A stretch of 64,000 nucleotides of DNA from Paraburkholderia phenoliruptrix (GTDB taxonomy: Bacteria > Pseudomonadota > Gammaproteobacteria > Burkholderiales > Burkholderiaceae): assembly GCF_902859825.1 (NCBI RefSeq), contig NZ_CADIKB010000003.1, positions 248,001 to 312,000 on the forward strand. Direction: 5' to 3'. Shown here in pieces: positions 28,333 through 36,698 of this stretch; the stretch's first letter is position 1; each line of letters opens with the position of its first letter. A program made the translations under genes and the position numbers. Under the pieces are notes generated by a model. That model ran no database searches. It was given only the letters and a program-made list of their open reading frames with translations, and was not told the DNA's origin.

Positions 28333-29475
28333 CTAGTCGAGTGTGCGCCGGTAAAAGCGCAGTGCAACCGCCATGACGATTGCAGTGAAAAGTGCCATGG
28401 GCCATACCGACGGCCATAGGTCCGTCCATCCGTCTCCCTTGAGCAGGATGCCGCGAATGAGACGATTGAAATAGGTTAGCGGCAACAGATTGCCGATGAA
28501 TTGCGCCCATTGCGGCATGCCCGCGAACGGGAACATGAAACCGGATAGCAGGATATTCGGCAGAAAGTAAAACACAGTCAGTTGCATGGCCTGCAACTGG
28601 TTCTGCGCAAGCGAGGACAAGGTAATGCCCACGGTGAGATTAGCGGCAATGAAGAGCAGTGCGGCCAGATAAATCGCCACTGTGCTCCCGACAAAGGGCA
28701 CATGAAACACGAAGCGCGTCGCGAGCAGAATGATCGACGCCTGAATCAGGCCAATGGCTACATAAGGCACGATCTTGCCTGTCATGACCTCGATGGGTAG
28801 AACCGGCGTGGCGAGCAGATTTTCCATTGTGCCGCGTTCGCGTTCGCGTGTAACGGCGAGACCCGTCATCATGACGAGCGTCATGGTGAGAATAACGCCC
28901 ATGAGGCCCGGAACCACGTTGTACTGCGTGATCCCCTCCGGGTTGTACAGGTTGTGAACCTGCACGCTGAAGGCGCTTTGCCCGCCATTCAGGTGCGCGA
29001 GCGGGCCGATCATGTCCTTGTCGGCGACGGGCTGAACGAGATTGGGTAGAGCAGCAACGGCCGTGTGCGTTGCAGTGGGGTCGGTTGCATCGGCCTCGAC
29101 AAGCAGCGCAGGGCGTTCGCCGCGCAGCAGTTTCCTTGAGAAATCGACGGGGACGTTCAGCACGAACTGCACGCGGCCTTGGGCGAGCGCGCGGCGCCCG
29201 GCTTCTTCGTTGGGCAGCGTTTCGACAATGTCGAAATACGCCGAGTTCGTCATTGCCGCGATAAAGCTGCGCGAAAACTCGCTTTGATCGTGAACGATGA
29301 CAGCCGTCGGCAGATGTTTCGGGTCGGTGTTGATGGCGAAACCGAATAGCGCGAGCTGAACGATGGGCACGCCGACAATCATCGCGAAAGTGACGCGGTC
29401 GCGTCGAAGCTGAAGGAACTCCTTGAGTACTACGCTCCACCAGCGCGTCAACGAAAAGGCGGTGACTGCGCTCAC
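28333..29475 (-). CDS. ABC-2 type exporter permease
   Basis: Membrane permease of a YhiH/YbhS/YbhR-like exporter. From the GTG at 29475 it has 380 residues: one N-terminal helix, a large periplasmic domain, then five helices with the ABC-2 pattern (TRERERGTMENLLATPV after helix 2). The start overlaps the ATPase stop (GTGA), so the longer open frame is not the protein. Only one permease gene is present, whereas the E. coli ybhGFSR operon has two, so it may act as a homodimer. Confidence 0.9.
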   Translation of the reverse strand: MSAVTAFSLTRWWSVVLKEFLQLRRDRVTFAMIVGVPIVQLALFGFAINTDPKHLPTAVIVHDQSEFSRSFIAAMTNSAYFDIVETLPNEEAGRRALAQGRVQFVLNVPVDFSRKLLRGERPALLVEADATDPTATHTAVAALPNLVQPVADKDMIGPLAHLNGGQSAFSVQVHNLYNPEGITQYNVVPGLMGVILTMTLVMMTGLAVTRERERGTMENLLATPVLPIEVMTGKIVPYVAIGLIQASIILLATRFVFHVPFVGSTVAIYLAALLFIAANLTVGITLSSLAQNQLQAMQLTVFYFLPNILLSGFMFPFAGMPQWAQFIGNLLPLTYFNRLIRGILLKGDGWTDLWPSVWPMALFTAIVMAVALRFYRRTLD

Positions 29476-30416
29476 GATCGCGCTCCGACATTGTCTCGCG
29501 AATGACTCATCAGATGGATGAACACGTCTTCGAGTCCTGTTTCTATTGGCTGCAGGCGCAGCTGCGTGCCGGCGGTGGCCTGCCTCAGCGCGCGCTCCAA
29601 CGCTGCATGGTCGCGGCCGCTCGCATGCAGCGCGGAGCCGAACACGACGGTCTGATCGACACCCGGCATGGCACGTAGTTTCTCCGACAATTCGCTGAGA
29701 CGTTCGCCCTGGATCGACCATGTGGCGAGGTCCTGCGAGTCGATCACTTCTTTCGACGTGCCTTGCGCGAGCAGTTTGCCGTATGCGATATAGGCGAGCT
29801 TGTGACAGCGCTCGGCTTCATCCATGTAATGCGTAGTCACCAGTACGGAGATGCCGCGCGCCGCGAGCCGATGCAGTTCCTCCCAGAAATCGCGGCGCGC
29901 TGTCGGGTCGACGCCCGCGGTTGGTTCGTCGAGCAGCAGCAGTTTCGGTTCGTGCAGCATGCATGCAGCAAGCGCCAGACGCTGCTTCCAGCCTCCGGAC
30001 AGCGACCCCGTAAGCTGGCTGGCGCGGCTTTGCAGCCCGAGTGCTTCGAGCGATTTGTCGACGACCTCGCGACGGTTGCGCATCTGGTAAATGCGCGCGA
30101 CGAAGTCGAGATTCTCGCGAATGGTCAGATCTTCCCAATACGAGAAGCGCTGCGTCATATAGCCGACATTGCGCTTGATCTCTGCACTCTCGCGGCGGAT
30201 GTCGTAGCCAAGGCATGTGCCTGTGCCGGAATCTGGCGTGAGCAGTCCGCACATGAGGCGGATGGACGTAGTCTTGCCGCTGCCGTTCGGGCCGAGAAAA
30301 CCGAAGATTTCGCCGCGCGCGACTTGCAATGACACGTCGTTGACGACATGCTTGTCGCCGAAATGCTTGTTCAGCCCGTGCACGTCGATCACATACTCGG
30401 GCGCAGTGGTTTTCAT
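29472..30416 (-). CDS. ABC transporter ATP-binding protein
   Basis: ATPase of the tripartite exporter, 314 residues. Walker A GPNGSGKTT, the Q-loop in YMTQRFSYW, signature LSGGWKQRLALA, Walker B LLLLDEPTAGVD and the switch His in TTHYMDE are all visible. The C-terminal 80 residues form the accessory domain common to drug-type ABC-2 systems. It overlaps both neighbours by four bases (ATGA with the adaptor, GTGA with the permease), a strong sign of one operon. Confidence 0.93.
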   Translation of the reverse strand: MKTTAPEYVIDVHGLNKHFGDKHVVNDVSLQVARGEIFGFLGPNGSGKTTSIRLMCGLLTPDSGTGTCLGYDIRRESAEIKRNVGYMTQRFSYWEDLTIRENLDFVARIYQMRNRREVVDKSLEALGLQSRASQLTGSLSGGWKQRLALAACMLHEPKLLLLDEPTAGVDPTARRDFWEELHRLAARGISVLVTTHYMDEAERCHKLAYIAYGKLLAQGTSKEVIDSQDLATWSIQGERLSELSEKLRAMPGVDQTVVFGSALHASGRDHAALERALRQATAGTQLRLQPIETGLEDVFIHLMSHSRDNVGARS

Positions 30417-31381
30417 TTGAGCACCACCGCAACCGGCTGGCCCGGATGTAGTTTCGTTGCGTCCGCAACGGAGGTATGCGCTTCGATCAGGTACACAAGC
30501 TTCGCTCGACTCTCGTTGCTATAGATGACCGGCGGCGTGTACTCGGCTTTATTCGACACGTAAGTGATTTTGGCGGGCAAATCCGCTGCGCATCCGTCGC
30601 AACGTATCGACACTGCGCGGCCTGGTGCGAGTGCGCCGACCCGCGTCTCCGGCACAAAGAAGCGCACCTTGATGTTCTGCGGCGGCAACATCTGCACGAC
30701 AGGACTGCCGGCCGGCACCCATTCGCCGCTGCGATAGAGCGTGTCGTAGACGAGCCCGTCGGCGGGCGCGTTCACGCGTTTCTGGTCCAGCTTCCACTGA
30801 GCCTGCGCGACGACGGCTTCGGCCGCGGCGGCCTGGGCCTGCTGCGCGCCGATCTGCTGCGAGCGTCCAGGCAAGCGCGCCACTTCCACCTGACTCGTGA
30901 GTTCGCGCACTTGCGCGGAGCGGGCGTCAGCGTTCGCGCGCGAATCGTCGAGCTGCGCTTTCGAAATGCCGCCCGCGCTGTACTGCGCCTCGTCGCGCGT
31001 GAGTTGCAGCGCCGCCTTGCGTGCGTTCGCTACAGCCTCTGCCAGTTGCGCGCGGTTGACGTCGACCTCCGGCACGCGCTTGCCGGTCTGGATGTCGGCC
31101 AATTGCGAACGCGCAGCCGCGAGTTGCTGCTGCGCCTCTTGCAATGCGGCGGTTTCGTCGACGGAATCGAGCGCGAAGAGCGGCGTGCCGGCTTTGACGG
31201 TTTCGCCGCGAGCTACTTGCAGCTGGGTGAGTTTGCCCGCGAGGGAAGACCCAAGATACACGTATTCGCCTTCCACATAGCCCTGGTATGCGTTCTGCTC
31301 GCGATGCGAGCATCCCGCGAGCAGCGCGCCGATGATCCACAGCCGTACTGGCCGCTTTGCCCAGTTGATGGAGTACTTCAT
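30413..31381 (-). CDS. HlyD-family periplasmic adaptor (YbhG/YhiI-like)
   Basis: Membrane-fusion protein that joins the ABC exporter to the outer-membrane channel. Its 322 residues begin with a signal and lipobox (LLAGC), then a biotinyl-lipoyl half-motif (GYVEGEYVYLGSSLAGKLTQL), a long coiled coil of Ala/Gln-rich helices about 75-190, and the second half-motif (VNAPADGLVYD). The order HlyD-ATPase-permease and the CecR-like regulator on the other side recall E. coli ybhG and its operon. First gene of the operon. Confidence 0.92.
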   Translation of the reverse strand: MKYSINWAKRPVRLWIIGALLAGCSHREQNAYQGYVEGEYVYLGSSLAGKLTQLQVARGETVKAGTPLFALDSVDETAALQEAQQQLAAARSQLADIQTGKRVPEVDVNRAQLAEAVANARKAALQLTRDEAQYSAGGISKAQLDDSRANADARSAQVRELTSQVEVARLPGRSQQIGAQQAQAAAAEAVVAQAQWKLDQKRVNAPADGLVYDTLYRSGEWVPAGSPVVQMLPPQNIKVRFFVPETRVGALAPGRAVSIRCDGCAADLPAKITYVSNKAEYTPPVIYSNESRAKLVYLIEAHTSVADATKLHPGQPVAVVLK

Positions 31382-31421
31382 TGCTTGTCTTCCACCCGGA
31401 TGAAGTACAATGAAATATATG

Positions 31422-31441
31422 TGAATTCAAATTCGAATTCA
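31422..31441. promoter_or_regulatory. 20-bp palindrome, candidate TetR/CecR operator
   Basis: TGAATTC-A-AATT-C-GAATTCA, a dyad with 18 of 20 positions symmetric, lies in the 88-base gap between the divergent HlyD gene and the TetR-family gene. The site is AT-rich in a GC-rich genome and 28 bases before the regulator start. This is the position and form expected for an autoregulatory TetR operator. Binding is inferred. Confidence 0.65.
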
Positions 31442-31469
31442 AACTATTTTTCTGAGCCTTCACACCCTC

Positions 31470-32279
31470 ATGCCGACGAAACGCGCGAGCACCCCTGCAA
31501 GAATGACGGACCGGGCCAAGGAGGCAAAAGCCGCGAGAACACCCACAGCGGCGGCGCGCACGATGCGCACGGAACATGCAAAGCAGCAGAAAGAAGTGAA
31601 GCAGCGCAAACAGGCGGAAGAATCAGGACGCGCAAAGCGCGCGAGCCGTCCCGACGGCGCGGCAACTCGCCAGCATCTGCTCGACATCGCAGGCCAGGTA
31701 TTCGCGGCGCGCGGTTTCGCCGACGCCACCAGCAAGGAAATCTGCGAGCGCGCGGGCACGCCGATGGCCTCGGTGAACTACCACTTCGGCAGTCGCGAGG
31801 CGCTGTACGAAGCGGCGCTCGTGGAAGCGCACCGTCAGGTCGTGAGCCTCGACGAATTGTCGGCGCTGACAGAAGCGCCGGGCGATCCGCGGGACAAGTT
31901 GCGCGCGGTTATCTCGCGATTCGTGGGGCTTTCGGCCGGCCCAGGCGCGCCGTGGGGTTTCATGCTGATGCTGCGCGAAGTGCTGTCGCCGTCGCCGGCC
32001 ATGCCTGCGCTCATCGAAAAGGCGGTGCGGCCAAAGGCAACTGTCTTGCTCGGCCTGGTCGGGGAAGTACTGCAGTTGAATCCGCATGAGCCGGCCGTGC
32101 AGCGAGCGTTGATGTTCAGCGTGCTTCCCTGCATCGCGTTGATGATTGCGCCGCGGCAGGTGCAGGCAGCCTTGCTGCCTGCCGTTGGAAAAGACAAGAA
32201 TGCGCTGGTGGAAGACTTTACGCGCTTCGTGATGGCAGGACTCGATGCACTTGCCTCCGCGCATAGAGCACGTAAATAG
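31470..32279 (+). CDS. TetR-family regulator, CecR-like
   Basis: A 269-residue repressor with a TetR HTH at about 64-110 (AARGFADATSKEICERAGTPMASVNYHFGSREALY) and a C-terminal ligand domain similar to the CecR (YbiH) group. In E. coli CecR controls the ybhGFSR exporter, and here the gene is divergent from an exporter of the same type. Odd is the 60-residue Lys/Arg/Ala-rich N-terminal tail; a later Met (residue 12 or 31) may be the real start. It probably represses the exporter and itself through the palindrome at 31422-31441. Confidence 0.85.
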   Translation: MPTKRASTPARMTDRAKEAKAARTPTAAARTMRTEHAKQQKEVKQRKQAEESGRAKRASRPDGAATRQHLLDIAGQVFAARGFADATSKEICERAGTPMASVNYHFGSREALYEAALVEAHRQVVSLDELSALTEAPGDPRDKLRAVISRFVGLSAGPGAPWGFMLMLREVLSPSPAMPALIEKAVRPKATVLLGLVGEVLQLNPHEPAVQRALMFSVLPCIALMIAPRQVQAALLPAVGKDKNALVEDFTRFVMAGLDALASAHRARK

Positions 32280-32281
32280 CT

Positions 32282-33070
32282 CTACTGCTCGAATGCGATT
32301 TTGCGCCTGCGTAGCTCGCGCATGCCGCTGTTCAGGTGCGCACGTGCGCTTTCCTTGTCGCCGGCGCGCATCTGTTCATAGGTACGTTGCGCGACTTCGT
32401 GCGGCACCGCCTTGAGTGGGCGATTGCTATTCATGGCCTTGAGCTGGACTTCCGCCGCGCGTTCCAGGTAGTACAGGTCATCCCACGCTTCGGCAATGCT
32501 CTCGCCTGCGACCAGCACGCCGTGATTCTTGAGGAACACGATATTCGCGTCGCCGATTGTCTGCGCAATGCGGTCGCCTTCCGAGTCGTCCAGTGCGAGG
32601 CCGTTGTAGCTTTCGTCGACGGCAGTGCGGCCGTAGAACTTCAACGCCGTTTGCCCAAGCCACAGCAGCGGCGGACCCTCGAGCAGGCACAACGCCGTCG
32701 CATTTGGCATGTGTGTGTGAAAAGCGGCTTTCACGCGGGGTTTCAGCCGATGCAAACGCGCGTGAATATAAAACGCCGTTGCTTCGGGCTTGGCCTCACC
32801 GGCCACGACATGTCCGTCGAAATCGCAAATCAGAAGTCGCGATGCCGTGATCTCCGAGAACGCATAACCATACGGATTCACGAAGAAAAGATTGTCGTGT
32901 CCGGGCACGACCGCGGAAAAGTGATTGCAGATTCCTTCTTCGAAACCGTATTGCGCCGCAAGTTGAAAGCAGGCGGCGAGCTCAACGCGCGCCTCGCTGA
33001 CGGCGTCGGATTCGAGTCGCAAGGTCGACGACGATTTCGCCGACCCAATGGAAGAAAGCGTGTGCGCCAT
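32282..33070 (-). CDS. class II aldolase/adducin-family protein
   Basis: A 262-residue protein of the class II aldolase/adducin family, related to fuculose-phosphate aldolases. Metal-ligand histidines are suggested by AAFHTHMPN (HTH) and the later FLKNHGVLVAGESIAEAWDDLYYLE segment. The reaction may be retro-aldol cleavage or decarboxylation of a small hydroxy acid. It lies 18 bases downstream of a HAD hydrolase gene on the same strand, so the two likely act in one catabolic route under the LysR gene divergent to them. Confidence 0.85.
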   Translation of the reverse strand: MAHTLSSIGSAKSSSTLRLESDAVSEARVELAACFQLAAQYGFEEGICNHFSAVVPGHDNLFFVNPYGYAFSEITASRLLICDFDGHVVAGEAKPEATAFYIHARLHRLKPRVKAAFHTHMPNATALCLLEGPPLLWLGQTALKFYGRTAVDESYNGLALDDSEGDRIAQTIGDANIVFLKNHGVLVAGESIAEAWDDLYYLERAAEVQLKAMNSNRPLKAVPHEVAQRTYEQMRAGDKESARAHLNSGMRELRRRKIAFEQ

Positions 33071-33088
33071 AATGGATGTTCCTGAAAG

Positions 33089-33793
33089 TTACCAGCCGAG
33101 CGTAGCAAAAAGCAGAGGCACCTGATCGAGCGTAGAAAGCGTTGCGTCAGGCGTGTAATCGGGCAACAGCGTGCGGCCCGTTCCCCGATCGATCCATACG
33201 CAGCGAAAGCCCACGTCGCGCGCGGCCGCATGATCGAGGTGCGGACTCGCGCAAATATGCACGACTTCATCGCGCGTCACACCCAGTTGCGCGTGCGCGT
33301 AATCGAATAACCTTCGGTCGGGTTTGTATGCGCCCGCCTGCTGCGCGGTAATCACGCGGTCGATCAAGCCATCCAATTGTGCGACGTTGCCCGCAATGAT
33401 GTCGTCGTCGGTATTCGACACAATGCACAGCCGATAATCATCTTGCTTGAGTCGGCGCAATGTGTCGACCACTTCCGGAAACGCCGGCATGGCTGAAATG
33501 CGATCCGTCAACGTGCGTACATCCTCTTGATTGCTCTCCAAACCGAGTTCGGCGAGCGCAAGACGCAGACCGGCGCCTGCCACTTCGCGAAACGACCGAT
33601 GCGGCGCGGTCTGCTCCAGTGCGTGTTCATGCCGGTCATAAACCTCGATGACTTTCGCTGAATCGACGTTGTGACCGGTCTTTGTCTGCAGAATCTCGCG
33701 TACCGCCGCCTGCAGACCCTCGTCCCACTGGATCAACGTGCCATAGCAGTCGAACGTGAGCCAGCGTGGGCGTGCAGTGTTGTGCAATGACAT
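33089..33793 (-). CDS. haloacid dehalogenase-like hydrolase (type II)
   Basis: A HAD-superfamily hydrolase of 234 residues, closest by motif to 2-haloacid dehalogenases. The nucleophile Asp15 sits in LTFDCYGTLIQWDEGL, the second motif is CIVSNTDDD, and the Lys is in GAYKPDRRLF; the last acidic motif is weak. Start ATG 33793 has AGGAG at suitable distance, and the 18-residue upstream extension is rejected. The substrate could be a haloacid or a phosphate ester. It is in an operon with the class II aldolase. Confidence 0.83.
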   Translation of the reverse strand: MSLHNTARPRWLTFDCYGTLIQWDEGLQAAVREILQTKTGHNVDSAKVIEVYDRHEHALEQTAPHRSFREVAGAGLRLALAELGLESNQEDVRTLTDRISAMPAFPEVVDTLRRLKQDDYRLCIVSNTDDDIIAGNVAQLDGLIDRVITAQQAGAYKPDRRLFDYAHAQLGVTRDEVVHICASPHLDHAAARDVGFRCVWIDRGTGRTLLPDYTPDATLSTLDQVPLLFATLGW

Positions 33794-33917
33794 TGAATGG
33801 GCTCCTGGAGTGATGGGTTCTGCGAATGGCGTCCAGATTAGGCGCATTGACAGTTATTGGAAAATTAAATTAACCTCTTAACGTCAGTTGCATCGCAAAT
33901 AACGAAGCGAGCCTCTC

Positions 33918-34769
33918 ATGCTTGATCTCGATCTCCTGAATACGCTGATTTGCGTCGTCGACGAGGGCAGCTTCACGCGTGCCGGCGAGCGCGTGCATCG
34001 CACGCAATCCACGGTGAGTCAGCAGGTGCGGCGGCTGGAGGAACTGGTTGGCCGCACCTTGCTGATGCGTGATCGCACGGGCAATCAGGTGACGGCCACC
34101 GAGCACGGCGAACTGCTCGCGCAATACGCGCGACGTCTGCTTGCGCTCGCGCAGGAAGCTCAGGACGCGCTGACAAGCGACGTAGCAGTCACGCCGCTTC
34201 GCATAGGCGTGCCGGAAGATTTCGACGCGCGCCGCATGTCGGCGATGCTGTCGGGTTTCGTGAAAACGAGGCCGGGCGTGCGGCTTGAAACGGTGGCCGG
34301 CATGAGTGCAGACCTGCAGCGCAGGCTGTCGGGTGGTGAAATAGAAATTGCACTGATCAAGCGGGAGCCGGGGAGCGGCGAGTGCCTCGCATCCTGGCCC
34401 GAGTCGCTAGTCTGGGTGCAAGGGGCGAATGCAGAAGCGCCGGAGCAGTCTTCCGACGAACCCGTTCCTCTCGCCCTCTTTCCGCAAGGCTGCGTCTACC
34501 GGCAACGTGCGATTCGCGGGCTCGACAAGGCCCATCGGCGTTGGCGCGTCGCATTCGGAAGTCACAGCCTGACGGGTATCCAGGCGGCGGTTTCTTCGGG
34601 CCTCGGCATTTCCGTTCTGCCCACCACAGCAATACTTCCCGAGCACCGCGTCTGCAGCGGCTTTCCGCCTTTGCCGCCGACAGAGCTCGCGCTCGTCAGT
34701 TCCGGCGGCGTGCTGAATGTACATCAACGCGCACTGGTCGATTTCCTTCTCGCGGAAATGAGTGCATAG
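33918..34769 (+). CDS. LysR-family transcriptional regulator
   Basis: A 283-residue LysR regulator. The winged HTH is at about 1-60 (LLNTLICVVDEGSFTRAGERVHRTQSTVSQQVRRLEE), with a C-terminal periplasmic-binding-like effector domain. It is divergent from the HAD/aldolase pair, with the AT-rich spacer 33794-33917 between them, the usual layout of a LysR gene and its target. It likely activates that pair in response to a pathway intermediate. Confidence 0.92.
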   Translation: MLDLDLLNTLICVVDEGSFTRAGERVHRTQSTVSQQVRRLEELVGRTLLMRDRTGNQVTATEHGELLAQYARRLLALAQEAQDALTSDVAVTPLRIGVPEDFDARRMSAMLSGFVKTRPGVRLETVAGMSADLQRRLSGGEIEIALIKREPGSGECLASWPESLVWVQGANAEAPEQSSDEPVPLALFPQGCVYRQRAIRGLDKAHRRWRVAFGSHSLTGIQAAVSSGLGISVLPTTAILPEHRVCSGFPPLPPTELALVSSGGVLNVHQRALVDFLLAEMSA

Positions 34770-34799
34770 AGCGGCCGGCAAAACGACGAGCCGGCCGCT
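34770..34799. terminator. perfect inverted repeat between convergent genes
   Basis: AGCGGCCGGC at 34770-34779 and GCCGGCCGCT at 34790-34799 form a 10-bp perfect stem with a 10-base loop, starting right after the LysR stop. The convergent monooxygenase gene ends at 34812. It probably blocks read-through in both directions. Confidence 0.6.
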
Positions 34800-34811
34800 A
34801 AGCGTTGTCGC

Positions 34812-36614
34812 CTACGACAGGTGATGCACTTCCTGCAATCCGAATACCGGCGTCGGGATACCCTCCATGCGCGCCTTCAGTTGCAAAGACAGATATTGTG
34901 AGTAATGTCGCGACTGGTGCAGGTTGCCGCCATGAAACCACAGCGCCTCCTGCCGCGTGGGCTTCCACATGTTGCGCTGTTCGCCTTCCCACGGCCCCGG
35001 GTCTTTTGTCGTATTCGAGCCAAGGCCCCACACTTTGCCGACCTTGTCCGCCACCTCGCGCGAGATGAGGTCCGCCGCCCAGCCGTTCATCGATCCGTAA
35101 CCCGTTGCGTACACAACGAGATCCGCTTCGAGTTCGCTGCCGTCGCTAAGCAGTACGGAATGCTCCTTCAGTTCGACCACGTCGACGCCGCTTTTCAGCT
35201 TGATCTTGCCGTCGGCGACGAGTTCTGACGCGCCCACGTCGATGTAGTAGCCCGAGCCGCGGCGCAGATATTTCATGAAGAGGCCGGAGTGGTCATCGCC
35301 GAAATCGAGCATAAAGCCGCTTCTTTCAAGGCGCGCATAGAACTCGGCGTCGCGCTCGCGAATCGCATTGAAGACCGGAATCTGGAACTGATGAAGAATC
35401 GCATACGGAATGGATGCGAAGGTCAAATCCGCCTTGGCGGTTGTCATGCCCGCGGACACCGCGCGCTCCGAATACAGGTCGCCGAGTGCGAGATCCATGA
35501 GCGAATCGGACTTCACAATGTGCGTAGACGAGCGCTGCACCATCGTCACGTCGACACCCGCTTCCCACAACGCCGCGCAAATATCATGAGCCGAATTGTT
35601 GGCGCCGATCACGACGACCTTCTTGCCCTGATACGCGTCCGGCCCGGGGTGCTGCGACGAATGATGCTGCTCGCCCTTGAACACATCCATGCCCTTGAAA
35701 CTCGGCATATTCGGTTTGCCGGACATGCCGGTCGCGAGCACGAGTTGCTTCGGCCGCAAGGTGATGGGCTGTCCGGCTCGCTCCACTTCGACGATCCATT
35801 CGCCGTTCGCTTCGTCGTAGCGCGCCGATTTGCACACGGTCGAGCCCCAGTAGTTCAGTTCCATGACCTTCGTGTACATCTCGAGCCAGTCGCCGATCTT
35901 GTCCTTCGGCGTGAAGACCGGCCAGTTGTCCGGGAAGGGCAGGTAAGGCATATGGTCGTACCAGACCGGATCGTGCAGGCAAAGCGTCTTGTAGCGCTTG
36001 CGCCATGCATCGCCGGGCCTTTCGTTCTTATCCACGATGATGGTGGGCACGCCGAGCTGCCGCAGCCGCGCACCGAGTCCAATGCCGCCCTGGCCGCCGC
36101 CGACGATCAGGCAATACGGTTCCTCCGACACGCCGAGCGCGTCGAGCTCGGCCTCGCGCCGCTCTTTCCAGCTCGTGCGGTCGCGACGCGCACCGTGTTC
36201 GGCGCCCATCGGCCGGCGCAATCCTTTGGGTTCCTCATGACCCTTGAGCTCGGCCATTGTGGTGAGCAGTGTCCAGATCCGGCCTTCCTTCAGACGGATA
36301 AAGCCGTTGCCGCGCGCGACGCCCGTTTCGAACGTGATCCAGCCTTGCGTCACGCCGTCCGTTTCCGTTGCGGGTTCGCCATCCGCGAGCCGAAGCTTCG
36401 ACGGTTTGATTGCGCCCAACTGCGCGTCCAGCATCGCGGCAATCTGCTCGCGACCTTCGAGCGTCTTGATGTTCCAGGTGAACGCGACGAGGTCGCGCCA
36501 GTAGCACTCGGGCTGAAACAGGTCGACGGCAGCCTGCGTGTCGCGGCGTTTCAACGCGGCTTCGAGGCTTTCCAGCACATTGGATATGGCCTGATTCGCG
36601 GTGTTGGCAGACAT
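34812..36614 (-). CDS. flavin-containing monooxygenase with N-terminal NTF2-like domain
   Basis: A 600-residue fusion. Residues 1 to about 130 are a SnoaL/NTF2-like domain (ECYWRDLVAFTWNIKTLEGREQI). The remainder is an FAD/NADPH flavin monooxygenase with the FAD motif LIVGGGQGGIGLG near 168, the family region LCLHDPVWYDHMPYLPFPDNW, and the NADPH motif VVVIGANNSAHD. Such enzymes oxygenate ketones or heteroatoms. It lies downstream of, and on the same strand as, the GAF/PAS/Fis regulator, 84 bases away, so it is that regulator's likely target or operon partner. The substrate is unknown. Confidence 0.88.
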   Translation of the reverse strand: MSANTANQAISNVLESLEAALKRRDTQAAVDLFQPECYWRDLVAFTWNIKTLEGREQIAAMLDAQLGAIKPSKLRLADGEPATETDGVTQGWITFETGVARGNGFIRLKEGRIWTLLTTMAELKGHEEPKGLRRPMGAEHGARRDRTSWKERREAELDALGVSEEPYCLIVGGGQGGIGLGARLRQLGVPTIIVDKNERPGDAWRKRYKTLCLHDPVWYDHMPYLPFPDNWPVFTPKDKIGDWLEMYTKVMELNYWGSTVCKSARYDEANGEWIVEVERAGQPITLRPKQLVLATGMSGKPNMPSFKGMDVFKGEQHHSSQHPGPDAYQGKKVVVIGANNSAHDICAALWEAGVDVTMVQRSSTHIVKSDSLMDLALGDLYSERAVSAGMTTAKADLTFASIPYAILHQFQIPVFNAIRERDAEFYARLERSGFMLDFGDDHSGLFMKYLRRGSGYYIDVGASELVADGKIKLKSGVDVVELKEHSVLLSDGSELEADLVVYATGYGSMNGWAADLISREVADKVGKVWGLGSNTTKDPGPWEGEQRNMWKPTRQEALWFHGGNLHQSRHYSQYLSLQLKARMEGIPTPVFGLQEVHHLS

Positions 36615-36698
36615 GGTTGCTCCTCCATACGAAACGGATAGTTAAACTTCGGTGGGAATGCGGGTTCTGTGCCCGCTCAAGGAATCGCTACCGCGCCG

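Noticed and set aside
35289..36641. A 450-codon plus-strand frame over the flavin monooxygenase gene
   Set aside because: Antisense shadow of a gene with clear FAD and NADPH motifs; the translation is Arg/His-rich.
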